NCBI GenBank assembly: GCA_028131545.1
Contig: JAOICL010000014.1
Location: 1-51,405 of the forward strand
Direction: 5' to 3'
From: Vibrio sp.
GTDB taxonomy: Bacteria; Pseudomonadota; Gammaproteobacteria; Enterobacterales; Vibrionaceae
Length of the DNA stretch: 51,405 nucleotides
The notes under the pieces were generated by a model, which worked only from the letters and a program-made list of their open reading frames with translations, had not been told where the DNA came from and did no database searches. Every line of letters begins with the position of its first letter. The stretch's first letter is position 1. Below are positions 43,346 through 51,405 of this stretch, piece after piece. The position numbers were made by a program, and so were the translations under genes.

Positions 43346-44249
43346 ATGCATAAAAATTATGACATTATTGGCGACATACATGGCCATGGAGAAAAATTAC
43401 AACAGATACTGACTCAACTAGGTTATACATTATCAAAAACAGGCTATTTTCACCCTAGAAGGAAAGTGATCTTCGTGGGGGACTTTATTGATAGAGGAGA
43501 AGCGCTAAAGCAACATGAAGCTTTGCTCGATATCGTCATCCCTATGGTTGAAAATGGTCATGCCTTAGCTGTTATGGGGAATCACGAGTTCAATGCGTTA
43601 GCCTATCATACGCAGCATAATGGCGAATACTAAAGAGAGCACTCGCTCAAAAATAAAAAACAACACCAAGCCTTTCTGAATGAATTTGATGATCAGCCTG
43701 AAAAAAAGCAGAGAGTGTTGAATTTCTTCTTAACCTTACCACTTTGGCTTGAACTCTCTGATTTCAGAGTGGTTCATGCTTGTTGGGATCAACGCATAAT
43801 CGAGCAACTCAAACGTATTGATAAACAATATTTATCGAGAGAAGATTTACCTAAGGCAACAACAAAAGGTGATTTTCTTTATGAAGCCATCGAAACATTA
43901 CTGAAAGGCGTTGAAGTTGAGTTGCCTCACGGAGTGACCTTCCAAGATAAAGATAGTAATACTCGAACCGCGACAAGGGTGCAGTGGTGGAAACGTGAGG
44001 CAACCCAATTAGAAGAGGTAGTTTTACCCCCCTAAGTTAAATATTGGCGAAGTAGCGAAGTTACCTATCCCTACATCGGTACCTATCTACCCTAAAGAAG
44101 CACCGTTGTGTTTTATTGGCCACTATTGGTTAAAGGGTGATCTCAATCCATTAGCAAGTAATGTCATCGGTGTTGATTATTCTGTCGCAAAGGGGGGCAA
44201 ATTAGTCGCTTATCAAGTGAGTGAAAAGCGCTTTCGATATGTTGAATAA
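43346..44249 (+). pseudogene. Decayed metallophosphoesterase (calcineurin-like) gene
   Basis: The N-terminus carries metal motifs IIGDIHGHGEKLQQIL, VGDFIDRGE and VMGNHEFNALAYH, typical of bis(5'-nucleosyl)-tetraphosphatase/PrpE-like phosphoesterases. The frame is interrupted by TAA at 43631-43633, where family context (NGEY-x-REHS) suggests a TTA leucine codon, then continues in the same frame through FLTLPLWLELSDFRVVHACW to a TAA at 44033. A shift of one base at the C-run 44027-44032 restores the family C-terminus (CFIGHYWLKGDLNP and KLVAYQVSEKRFRYVE) ending at TAA 44247-44249. So one nonsense and one frameshift mutation. ATG 43346 keeps a good AAGGTAAGGG site. Confidence 0.88.
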
Positions 44250-44428
44250 CCTAGATATTTAACCTAAAATTCACTTAATCAATAATTATCATGGACTTAT
44301 GGTGTGATATTTTTGATTTTTTAAAAGATAGCATCGTAAACTGAGCTTCAGAACAAAATTAAGCCAGTTAAAAATCTAACCACTCGCTTAAACGCATCAG
44401 ATCTTGTCACGGGGAAAATCTAATTGCT

Positions 44429-47400
44429 ATGCTCATTGATAATGTAACAAAAAAAGTTTCTGATACGCTATCTGACACGATCCAATTAAATGATAAGCTC
44501 TCTGTCTTAACCGGACTTTTCTCTATCTACGCTTTTGACCATTTGAAAGAATCATTAGATAAAGTTGATTCAGCACGAATTTTGTTCTCGCAAGCGAAAG
44601 GTTTTGATTCATTGAGCGTTACATCACCATTTGGTTCACTCAATGGTTCCGAGCTAGAAAACAAGTTTCGAAATCAGCTAAATCAAAAAGCGATAGCACA
44701 AGAGTTTGCTCATTGGTTAGAAAAAAAGGCATCCGTTCGCTTAGTACAACAAGCGGGAGCTGTTCATCAGCACATCACCCATATCAATTCACATTCAGAA
44801 TCAATTGCTATCAATGGTGCTCAATTCAATGGTCAAGGTATTGGATTAACAGAGTCGAATGGCTTTGATATGATAAGCCTTGCTAATTCAGATCAGGCTA
44901 AGGAGCTTCTAGGGTTCTTTAATCGAGTCTGGGGAAGCAAAGCACAAGTCAAAGATGCAAAAGCACTCCTACAAGCAGAGCTTGCTAAATTTACCACTGA
45001 TCAAACACCACAGTTTATCTACTTCATTACTTTATATAATATTTTTAAAGATTTTGTGGGTGATCTGCAAGAAGACAAGATCTTAAAAACTAAAACAGGA
45101 TTTAAAGATACGACTGTTTGGAACAAGTTATATAAGTTTCAGAAGGATGGTGTCTTAGGTGCTATCGACAAACTTGAACATTTCAATGGCTGTATCATTG
45201 CTGATAGCGTTGGTTTAGGTAAAACGTTTGAAGCTCTAGCGGTAATAAAATACTACGAACTCCGTAATGATAAGGTTCTTGTTCTTTGTCCTAAAAAGCT
45301 GTGTGATAATTGGCTTATCTATACTCAAAACGATAAGCGTAACTTATTAGCAAATGACCGCTTTAACTATGATGTATTAAATCACACTGATATGAGCCGA
45401 AGCCGAGGCTTCTCAGGTGGTATTAATCTAGAGACTATCAATTGGGGCAACTACGATCTTGTAGTGATAGATGAATCTCATAACTTCCGTAACAACAACC
45501 CTAAGAAAGATGGACGTAACCGTTACCAACGTTTACTAGAAGATATTATTCAATCTGGTGTTAAAACAAAGGTGTTGATGCTCTCTGCTACACCCGTCAA
45601 CAACCGTTTGAACGATATGAAAAACCAAGTTGCATTCATTACAGAAGCGAACGACCAAGCCTTAATCGATCACGGTATTAACAGTATTGAGGGGACATTA
45701 AGGAAAGCTCAAACACACTTCTCTAAGTGGACCGAACAAGATCCAGAGACTCGTTCATCGAAAGACCTTTTAGACTCGATGAATTTTGATTACTTCAAGC
45801 TACTTGATATTTATACAATTGCTCGATCACGTAAGCATATTGAAAAATATTATGGTACTGCTGATATCGGTAAATTCCCGACCAGACTATTACCTGTAAA
45901 CCTAAAAGCATCTATTGACCTTAAAGACCAGTTTCCACCATTGGAAGATGTAAACAAGACAATCCGTAGGCTTTCTCTAGCGTTTTATTCTCCGATGAAA
46001 TATGTGAGAGTGGATAAAAAAGACGAATATGCTAGACGTTATGACCAAGAAGTTAAAGGCGGTAAAAGTGTATTTAAGCAAGTGGATCGTGAAGAAAGCT
46101 TGATTCATCTTATCCGTATCAACTTACTTAAACGGATGGAAAGTTCTATTCACTCTTTTGCTCTTACGTCAGAAAAAGTCTTGGCTCAAGTCGAAGGGCT
46201 ACTATCGAAGATCCATACATTTAACGACACCCTCAAACCAAATAACACAGGTGAACTAACAGAAGAGTTTGTTGCACCGCCAATTGAAGAGATTGATGAT
46301 TTAGAATTTAACTCACCAGAACTTGCTCCATTCCTGATTGGTAATAAAACTAAAGTACGTATTCAAGATATGGATTTGATTCGATTCGCACAAGATCTGG
46401 AAGCAGATAGAGCTTTTCTTCAAGATATTGTTCGAGAATCAAAAAGTATTAATTCAGAGCGTGATGCCAAACTCGCTCTATTGAAAGAAGCGTATCTCGA
46501 AAAATGTAAGAATCCGATAAATGGTAATAATAAAAAAGTTATTATCTTTACTGCTTTCGCAGATACCGCAGAGTACCTATACAAAAATCTTTCGGTCTGG
46601 GCTACTCAAGAATTAGGGCTTCACTCTGCCATTATTACAGGTCAAAGAACAGAAACGACCTTGCGTGGTACTGACGGTAAAAAGTTCAAAACTGACTTGA
46701 ACAGTTTATTGACTCATTTCTCACCTAAATCCAAAGAACGAGCAAAAGTCTTTCCAGAGTTTCAAGAAGAAGTCGATATTCTCATCGCGACTGACTGTAT
46801 CTCAGAAGGTCAAAACTTGCAGGATTGTGATTATCTGATTAACTACGATATACACTGGAACCCAGTTCGTATCATTCAACGTTTTGGACGTATAGATCGT
46901 TTAGGTTCAGTAAATGATGTTATTCAACTTGTGAACTTTTGGCCCAATATGGAGTTAGATGAATATATCAATCTTGAAGCCAGAGTAAGCGGTAGAATGG
47001 TATTACTTGATATTTCGGCTACAGGTGAAGAAAACCTTATCGAAACAAATAGCGCGCAAGATCCTAAAACCAACAAAAACATGAACGATTTAGAATACCG
47101 CAGAAAACAGCTTGAGCAGCTACAAAATGCGGTTGTTGATCTTGAAGAAATTTCAGGTGGTGTATCTATTACTGATTTGACTCTAAATGATTTTAGGATG
47201 GACTTGTCTGGGTTCTTGAGTAGCAAAGAGAATGACAATACTGGTGTATTGGAACAATCACCAATAGGTTTGTTTGCGCCAGTGGTTATAGACAAAGAAG
47301 CATTTGAATCAGAATCGAGTCAGTTTTCAGGTCTTAGTGATGAGATTGAGTCAGGCGTGATCTTTTGTCTAAAAGACATTAAAGGGAAAGTTCAAGTTGA

Positions 47401-47755
47401 AGAAAGCTATTCACTTGCACCTTACTATCTTGTCTATATTTCTGATGAAGAAGAAATTTTACTTTCATTTACTCAGTCAAAACAAATCCTCGATCTATGT
47501 AAAAAACTAGGCTCAGAGTTAACCAATATTGACCAATCAACAGACGCTTACAATCAGTTTGCAAGACGTTCTCAAAACGGTAAACAAATGAAGCATTACC
47601 AGAATCTTCTCGCTAAAGCGGTAGAAAACATTGCTGGTAAGAGTGAAGAAATTGGAGCAACGAGTCTCTTCAATCGAGGTGGAACGGTCTTATCTGCATC
47701 AAGCACTCAAAACGTCAATGATTTTGAAGTGGTTAGTTACATGGTGATCTTGTAA
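44429..47755 (+). CDS. SNF2-type DEAD/DEAH helicase, defence-associated
   Basis: The 1108-residue protein has a long N-terminal region (1-240, perhaps a degenerate PLD-like domain), then an SF2/SNF2 motor: Walker A ADSVGLGKTFEAL (about 256), motif Ia VLVLCPKKLCDNW, motif II VIDESHNFRNNNP (about 346), motif III LSATPVNN (about 385), motif V DCISEGQNLQDCDYLINYD and motif VI QRFGRIDRLGS (about 817). The C-terminal 250 residues have no recognised domain. Such helicases are commonly paired with DUF4391 proteins in restriction-like loci. Its stop overlaps the next start (TAATG). It has no clear ribosome site at ATG 44429. First gene of the four-gene operon. Confidence 0.88.
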   Translation: MLIDNVTKKVSDTLSDTIQLNDKLSVLTGLFSIYAFDHLKESLDKVDSARILFSQAKGFDSLSVTSPFGSLNGSELENKFRNQLNQKAIAQEFAHWLEKKASVRLVQQAGAVHQHITHINSHSESIAINGAQFNGQGIGLTESNGFDMISLANSDQAKELLGFFNRVWGSKAQVKDAKALLQAELAKFTTDQTPQFIYFITLYNIFKDFVGDLQEDKILKTKTGFKDTTVWNKLYKFQKDGVLGAIDKLEHFNGCIIADSVGLGKTFEALAVIKYYELRNDKVLVLCPKKLCDNWLIYTQNDKRNLLANDRFNYDVLNHTDMSRSRGFSGGINLETINWGNYDLVVIDESHNFRNNNPKKDGRNRYQRLLEDIIQSGVKTKVLMLSATPVNNRLNDMKNQVAFITEANDQALIDHGINSIEGTLRKAQTHFSKWTEQDPETRSSKDLLDSMNFDYFKLLDIYTIARSRKHIEKYYGTADIGKFPTRLLPVNLKASIDLKDQFPPLEDVNKTIRRLSLAFYSPMKYVRVDKKDEYARRYDQEVKGGKSVFKQVDREESLIHLIRINLLKRMESSIHSFALTSEKVLAQVEGLLSKIHTFNDTLKPNNTGELTEEFVAPPIEEIDDLEFNSPELAPFLIGNKTKVRIQDMDLIRFAQDLEADRAFLQDIVRESKSINSERDAKLALLKEAYLEKCKNPINGNNKKVIIFTAFADTAEYLYKNLSVWATQELGLHSAIITGQRTETTLRGTDGKKFKTDLNSLLTHFSPKSKERAKVFPEFQEEVDILIATDCISEGQNLQDCDYLINYDIHWNPVRIIQRFGRIDRLGSVNDVIQLVNFWPNMELDEYINLEARVSGRMVLLDISATGEENLIETNSAQDPKTNKNMNDLEYRRKQLEQLQNAVVDLEEISGGVSITDLTLNDFRMDLSGFLSSKENDNTGVLEQSPIGLFAPVVIDKEAFESESSQFSGLSDEIESGVIFCLKDIKGKVQVEESYSLAPYYLVYISDEEEILLSFTQSKQILDLCKKLGSELTNIDQSTDAYNQFARRSQNGKQMKHYQNLLAKAVENIAGKSEEIGATSLFNRGGTVLSASSTQNVNDFEVVSYMVIL

Positions 47756-48666
47756 TGGAGCTAATTAACTTTAGAAATAACGATAAAGCAGAACATAGCA
47801 GTTTGATTGAAAAGGTTTGTGAGAATTTAGCCCTTCCAGATTCAACTTTCCTTGGCACTCGTATCACTAAAAAGATGCTGGTGGATAACAATGATTTGAG
47901 TAGTAATGACAAAAAGCTAGTAACGGACGTTATTCAATCTATAGAGTGGCAGAACACCCTTAAGCCAGAAACACTCAATGTTCCTATTTATGTAACTGAT
48001 ACCATTGAGTACATAGAGATAGCGGTAATTCGTGTTGTACTGAAAAACGAGATCAAGAACAAAGCCAAACTTAAGAATGTAGCAAAGCTCTTACATACGC
48101 TGATTCCTTATCCAGTGATTTTACTTTTAGAACTAGGTGAAGAACTAGCGATAAGCCTAGCCGATAAGCGTATCAACCAAGCAGACAAGAGTAAGCTGGT
48201 TATTGAGCATATCTACAACAGTGATTGGTTAAATTCTTCTGGCTTAACGGAAAATGAAAATCATTTTCTTAATGATTTTTCACTGAAAAATGTTTCAAAT
48301 ATTAACTACTTTGAGCTTTATCAAGACTTCATTTCAATGCTTATAGGTTTAGAAACAAGCAAGATTTCAGGTCGTTATCTTTTTAAAAATAATTCAGGTA
48401 ACAATCTTTCAACTGATCAGAATGATAGCGAAGCTGAATCACAAGAAGATGTACAACAATATGATACTTTACACAGTACATCTTTTTCAGAAAAAACTAA
48501 CGAAGATAAAACAGCTTTGCTCAAAGAGTTGGAAAGTTTAGAGGCTGATCTTAGTAGCATAAGAAACAAGATTAAGAAGGAGACGCAAATGAATACGAAA
48601 ATGCGTCTTAACGTTGAAGCTAAAAAAATTAAAGATTCAATTGGTAAATTGAAACGTTCCCTATAA
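47755..48666 (+). CDS. DUF4391-family protein with C-terminal coiled coil
   Basis: The 303-residue protein matches DUF4391 by LALPDSTFLGTRITKKML, then DVIQSIEWQNTLKPETLNVP, the strand EYIEIAVIRVVLKN, and KLLHTLIPYPVILLLELGEE. The last 60 residues form a charged coiled coil (LLKELESLEADLSSIRNKIKK). DUF4391 has no established activity but is characteristically encoded with SNF2 helicases and, in type III restriction-like loci, with a DNA methyltransferase. Here no methyltransferase follows; instead GajA begins 18 bp later. The start codon overlaps the helicase stop by one base, so synthesis is coupled. Confidence 0.82.
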   Translation: MELINFRNNDKAEHSSLIEKVCENLALPDSTFLGTRITKKMLVDNNDLSSNDKKLVTDVIQSIEWQNTLKPETLNVPIYVTDTIEYIEIAVIRVVLKNEIKNKAKLKNVAKLLHTLIPYPVILLLELGEELAISLADKRINQADKSKLVIEHIYNSDWLNSSGLTENENHFLNDFSLKNVSNINYFELYQDFISMLIGLETSKISGRYLFKNNSGNNLSTDQNDSEAESQEDVQQYDTLHSTSFSEKTNEDKTALLKELESLEADLSSIRNKIKKETQMNTKMRLNVEAKKIKDSIGKLKRSL

Positions 48667-48684
48667 ATAAGGCGGTTAGGTTTA

Positions 48685-50454
48685 ATGGCTATTCTAATAA
48701 ATGCAGTAAGAATTTCTGGCTTCAGAGGGATCTCAAATTTAGAGATAAGCTTACCTAAAGTTGCTGTTCTGATTGGTCAAAACAATGCAGGTAAAACTTC
48801 AATTATAAAAGCGTTACAACTGGCTCTTGGTGATTATTCAAGACATTTAACGGATGAAGATTTTTACATTGATTGTGATGATAATGTTCGTTCAGAAATT
48901 ATTGTGGATATTTCTATTGTCCCTGTAGATGAGAGTAGTCAAAGAACAAATATTTTCACTGATGAATGGGTTGAAGTGTTTGGCGATTGGGTTCAAGCAG
49001 ACCTAGAAGAAAATGACTTTGTAGCAATACGAACGATTTGTGAAAAGGACAGCATTAAAGGCGGTTTTAAAGTTAGTCGTTACCCTTTATCTCGATGGTC
49101 TGGCTTTGAAAATTGGACTGATGAATCAGCAAAGATAAATAACAAAATTTCAAAACGTATTGATGCGATTCCATTTGTGGCAATTGATGCTCAGAGAGAT
49201 ATTCATCAGGAGCTACGTGAAAAAACTTCTTATATTGGGAAAGTTTTATCTGACATTAGCTTTGAAAGTGAAGATAAAGAAGCTCTTGAAGATCTGATAG
49301 CGGAACTCAATGAAAGTGCAGTGGAGAAAAGCACTGTCTTAAGTGAATTGAAAACACATCTTGATTCTCTAAGCCAGTCATTCGAAGGTCAAGGTCAGAC
49401 GGATATCACCCCATTTCCCAAAAAGATAAGAGATTTATCAAAGCGATTTTCGATTCACTTTGGTGAAGATGATACGAACTCGTTTTCAATGGAATATCAT
49501 GGAATGGGAACAAGAAGTTGGGCTTCTATGCTTACCGTTAAAGCGTTTATAGACATTTTGGAAAAAAAGCATGTAGAGGAAGAAGAGTGTTTTTTTCCTA
49601 TCATTGCAGCAGAAGAGCCTGAAGCACACTTACACCCAAATGCTCAACGGACACTTTACAAGCAACTGACTGACATTAAAGGTCAAACGATCATAAGCTC
49701 TCATTCTCCTTACCTAGCGTCTGAATGTAAATTACAAGATCTTAGATCTTTAAGGAATGGTAGAGATGGTGTGGAAGTTAATTCTCTTGGGGATGGATTT
49801 GCACCAGAAGATATCAACAAGTTACAAAGAGATGTGATGAGATTTAGAGGTGAAATTCTTTTTTCAAAAGCAATTATATTGTTTGAAGGAGTTACTGAAG
49901 AGCAATTAGCCCCGATCTTTTTTGAAAAGTATTTTAGCAAATCTTGTTACGCAGTTGGGGTCAACTGTGTGAGTGTAGCTGGCAAAAACTACCCTCCATT
50001 TGTAAAGTTAGCGTATCGTTTGGGGATTCCTGTTTGTATTGTTAGCGACAATGATGGAACTACTTTTACAGAAATTAGCTCTCAAATTAGAAAGATTGAA
50101 ACGGAATTTGACTGCCAACTGCTACCTAATGACTTTGTAATTAATTACCTGAATCAAGGCTGTGATATTGAGAAGGAATTAGTTAATCATGTGGGACTAG
50201 TGGTGGAGTTGAAAAAAGCTCTAGTACGCCTTGCGGTTAATGGAAATGGTCACCCTGGCTATATAGAAGCGAAAACTAGGGAAATTGACCAGTTTGATAA
50301 TGATCGACTACTGACTGAATTAAAGAACTCTAAGTCGGGTTATTCAGGCTTTCTTGCTGAAATTATCTCAGATAGTGATAAAGAATCGAGCGAACTGATA
50401 CCACAGGCATTTATAAATGCTTTCGAATCAATCAGAGAATGGAGCGTATTATGA
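48685..50454 (+). CDS. gajA: GajA-like OLD-family nuclease (ABC ATPase plus TOPRIM)
   Basis: The 589-residue protein has an N-terminal ABC ATPase head: ISGFRGISNLEI, Walker A IGQNNAGKTSIIKAL (about 31-39), Walker B IIAAEEPEAHLHPNAQ (about 311-322) and the H-loop ISSHSPYL. A C-terminal TOPRIM domain follows with the catalytic Glu motif LFEGVTEEQL (about 399) and the Asp pair VSDNDGTTF (about 454). This order and length match GajA of the Gabija anti-phage system, a DNA nicking nuclease that forms a complex with GajB and is held off by nucleotides. Start ATG 48685 has a purine-rich AAGGCGG upstream. The end overlaps the GajB start by 4 bp. Confidence 0.88.
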   Translation: MAILINAVRISGFRGISNLEISLPKVAVLIGQNNAGKTSIIKALQLALGDYSRHLTDEDFYIDCDDNVRSEIIVDISIVPVDESSQRTNIFTDEWVEVFGDWVQADLEENDFVAIRTICEKDSIKGGFKVSRYPLSRWSGFENWTDESAKINNKISKRIDAIPFVAIDAQRDIHQELREKTSYIGKVLSDISFESEDKEALEDLIAELNESAVEKSTVLSELKTHLDSLSQSFEGQGQTDITPFPKKIRDLSKRFSIHFGEDDTNSFSMEYHGMGTRSWASMLTVKAFIDILEKKHVEEEECFFPIIAAEEPEAHLHPNAQRTLYKQLTDIKGQTIISSHSPYLASECKLQDLRSLRNGRDGVEVNSLGDGFAPEDINKLQRDVMRFRGEILFSKAIILFEGVTEEQLAPIFFEKYFSKSCYAVGVNCVSVAGKNYPPFVKLAYRLGIPVCIVSDNDGTTFTEISSQIRKIETEFDCQLLPNDFVINYLNQGCDIEKELVNHVGLVVELKKALVRLAVNGNGHPGYIEAKTREIDQFDNDRLLTELKNSKSGYSGFLAEIISDSDKESSELIPQAFINAFESIREWSVL

Positions 50455-51405
50455 TTTCTTTATCCTCATCTCAGCAAGAGATTGTAGAATTTGACATTAA
50501 ATCAGCAATCCAAATCCTTGCTTCTGCTGGTTCGGGCAAAACGAGAGTCTTGACTGAAAGAATTAGATATATTCTTAATAATACTAAGAAAGACAAGGTA
50601 TTGGCTCTTACCTTTACCAACAAAGCAGCTCAAGAAATGCAAGAGCGTTTGGCTGATTTTGTTGGAGTCGAAGAGCGTACTTGGGTATCTACGATTCACT
50701 CAGTCGCTCAAAGTATTATAGAAAGTTATGGGCATACTATTGGCTTGTCCAGTGACTTGCATATATATGAGCGAGATCAAGATCGAATGGAGCTGTTTTT
50801 ACAATCATTAAGAGACAGTAACATTGATATAGATGACTATCTAAACATCAATGACCCTGCTGAAAAGCGTAAGCGAAATCAGGTCATGCAAGGTTATATG
50901 GATGCTTTTGCTGAAATTAAGAGAGAGTTGCTTACTGAGCGTGATGAAATTGAAGCTAGATTCCCAAATGAGCCACGATTTTATGATATTTACCAAGATT
51001 ATCAAGAAGCATTATTAAACAGTGGTGGTATAGATTTTAACGATATTTTGTTCTTGGCGTATAGAATCCTAAATGAACATTCTAACATTGCTAGAACATA
51101 TCAGGTTATGTACAAGCATGTGTGTGTGGATGAAGCTCAGGACTTAAATAAAGCTCAATATGAACTGATAAAAGTTTTTTGTGGGGATCGGATAAAAAGT
51201 ATCTTAATGGTAGGTGATCCTAATCAGATGATTTATGGGTTTAACGGCTCAAAAGATTACTTTGAAAAAGATTTCTTAAGTGATTTTGAACCCAAAACAT
51301 TCACTTTGAGAGAAAATTACCGCAGTAGTAAAGAAGTTATTAATTTAGCGAATGTGATTAAGCCTAATTCTCAGATTAACCATGAAGCGGCATTCAATGG
51401 ATGTG
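50451..51405 (+). CDS. gajB: GajB-like UvrD/Rep-family helicase, 3' end outside window
   Basis: The visible 318 codons begin MISLSSSQQEIVEFD and contain SF1A motifs in order: Walker A ILASAGSGKTRVLTERI, motif Ia LALTFTNKAAQEM, motif Ic VSTIHSVA, motif II VCVDEAQDLNKAQYELI, motif III LMVGDPNQMIYGFNGS and motif IV LRENYRSSKEVINLAN. The remaining motifs V and VI lie beyond base 51405. Full-length GajB proteins are about 500 residues, so some 60 percent is present. ATG 50451 overlaps the gajA stop (ATGA), the usual Gabija arrangement. GajB senses DNA ends and activates GajA in the described system (recalled). Confidence 0.9.
   Translation, partial: MISLSSSQQEIVEFDIKSAIQILASAGSGKTRVLTERIRYILNNTKKDKVLALTFTNKAAQEMQERLADFVGVEERTWVSTIHSVAQSIIESYGHTIGLSSDLHIYERDQDRMELFLQSLRDSNIDIDDYLNINDPAEKRKRNQVMQGYMDAFAEIKRELLTERDEIEARFPNEPRFYDIYQDYQEALLNSGGIDFNDILFLAYRILNEHSNIARTYQVMYKHVCVDEAQDLNKAQYELIKVFCGDRIKSILMVGDPNQMIYGFNGSKDYFEKDFLSDFEPKTFTLRENYRSSKEVINLANVIKPNSQINHEAAFNGC

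Noticed and set aside
44429..48666. Type III restriction-modification system
   Set aside because: The helicase-DUF4391 pair resembles part of such loci, but no DNA methyltransferase or Res subunit is present; GajA/GajB-like genes follow.

Overview
The window looks like a chromosomal segment of a marine gammaproteobacterium of the family Vibrionaceae, most likely Aliivibrio or a close relative. This rests on the low G+C, the typical Vibrio-like protein sequences, the divergent gcvT / gcvH-gcvP-glyA layout, and a second, phoU-less pst operon. In Vibrio cholerae, as I recall, the corresponding gcv and extra pst genes are on the small chromosome, so chromosome II is plausible; this is inference.

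Layout. 1-9.5 kb: end of a maltose O-acetyltransferase gene, a double-cupin protein, an NfeD/QmcA membrane pair, a secreted PilJ_N-repeat protein followed by a chemoreceptor, a folate-independent methionine synthase pair (mesX-mesD) and a split chromate transporter. 9.6-19.5 kb: a glycine block, with gcvT divergent from gcvH-gcvP-glyA, then PEP synthase and a lipoyl synthase gene. Together these can take glycine through C1/serine chemistry towards gluconeogenesis and supply the lipoyl cofactor of GcvH. 19.6-22.8 kb: flavodoxin-like protein, ROK sugar kinase, quinol-monooxygenase-like protein and a COG0523 GTPase. 22.9-31.7 kb: a catabolic regulon with an RpiR regulator and a D-amino-acid deaminase-like enzyme on the minus strand, and an N-acyl-D-amino-acid deacylase, RidA, a TRAP transporter, DgoK and DgoA on the plus strand. 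The best reading is uptake and breakdown of an N-acetylated amino sugar acid, such as N-acetyl-glucosaminate from oxidised chitin, via deacetylation, deamination to a 2-keto-3-deoxy acid, phosphorylation and aldol cleavage. 31.8-36.1 kb: pstSCAB behind a clear Pho box array. 36.2-37.2 kb: rbgA.

From about 37.2 kb to the window end the content changes to an AT-rich accessory island. It holds an unknown protein, an inovirus Gp2/YfjJ-type protein, an LRAT-like protein, a RadC-like JAB protein, a small lipoprotein with a secreted partner, an XRE repressor with two visible operators, an AlpA regulator, two decayed genes, and a four-gene tightly coupled operon: SNF2 helicase, DUF4391 protein, GajA-like OLD nuclease and GajB-like UvrD helicase (cut by the window end). 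That operon looks like a Gabija anti-phage system extended by a helicase-DUF4391 module and is the strongest candidate for an undescribed system here.

Other notable signals are a 15-bp tandem repeat that once extended MesD by pentapeptides and is now cut off by a stop codon, paired palindromes in the gcvT/gcvH promoter region, and long intercistronic hairpins in the pst operon. I see no rRNA, tRNA, CRISPR array or insertion sequence.
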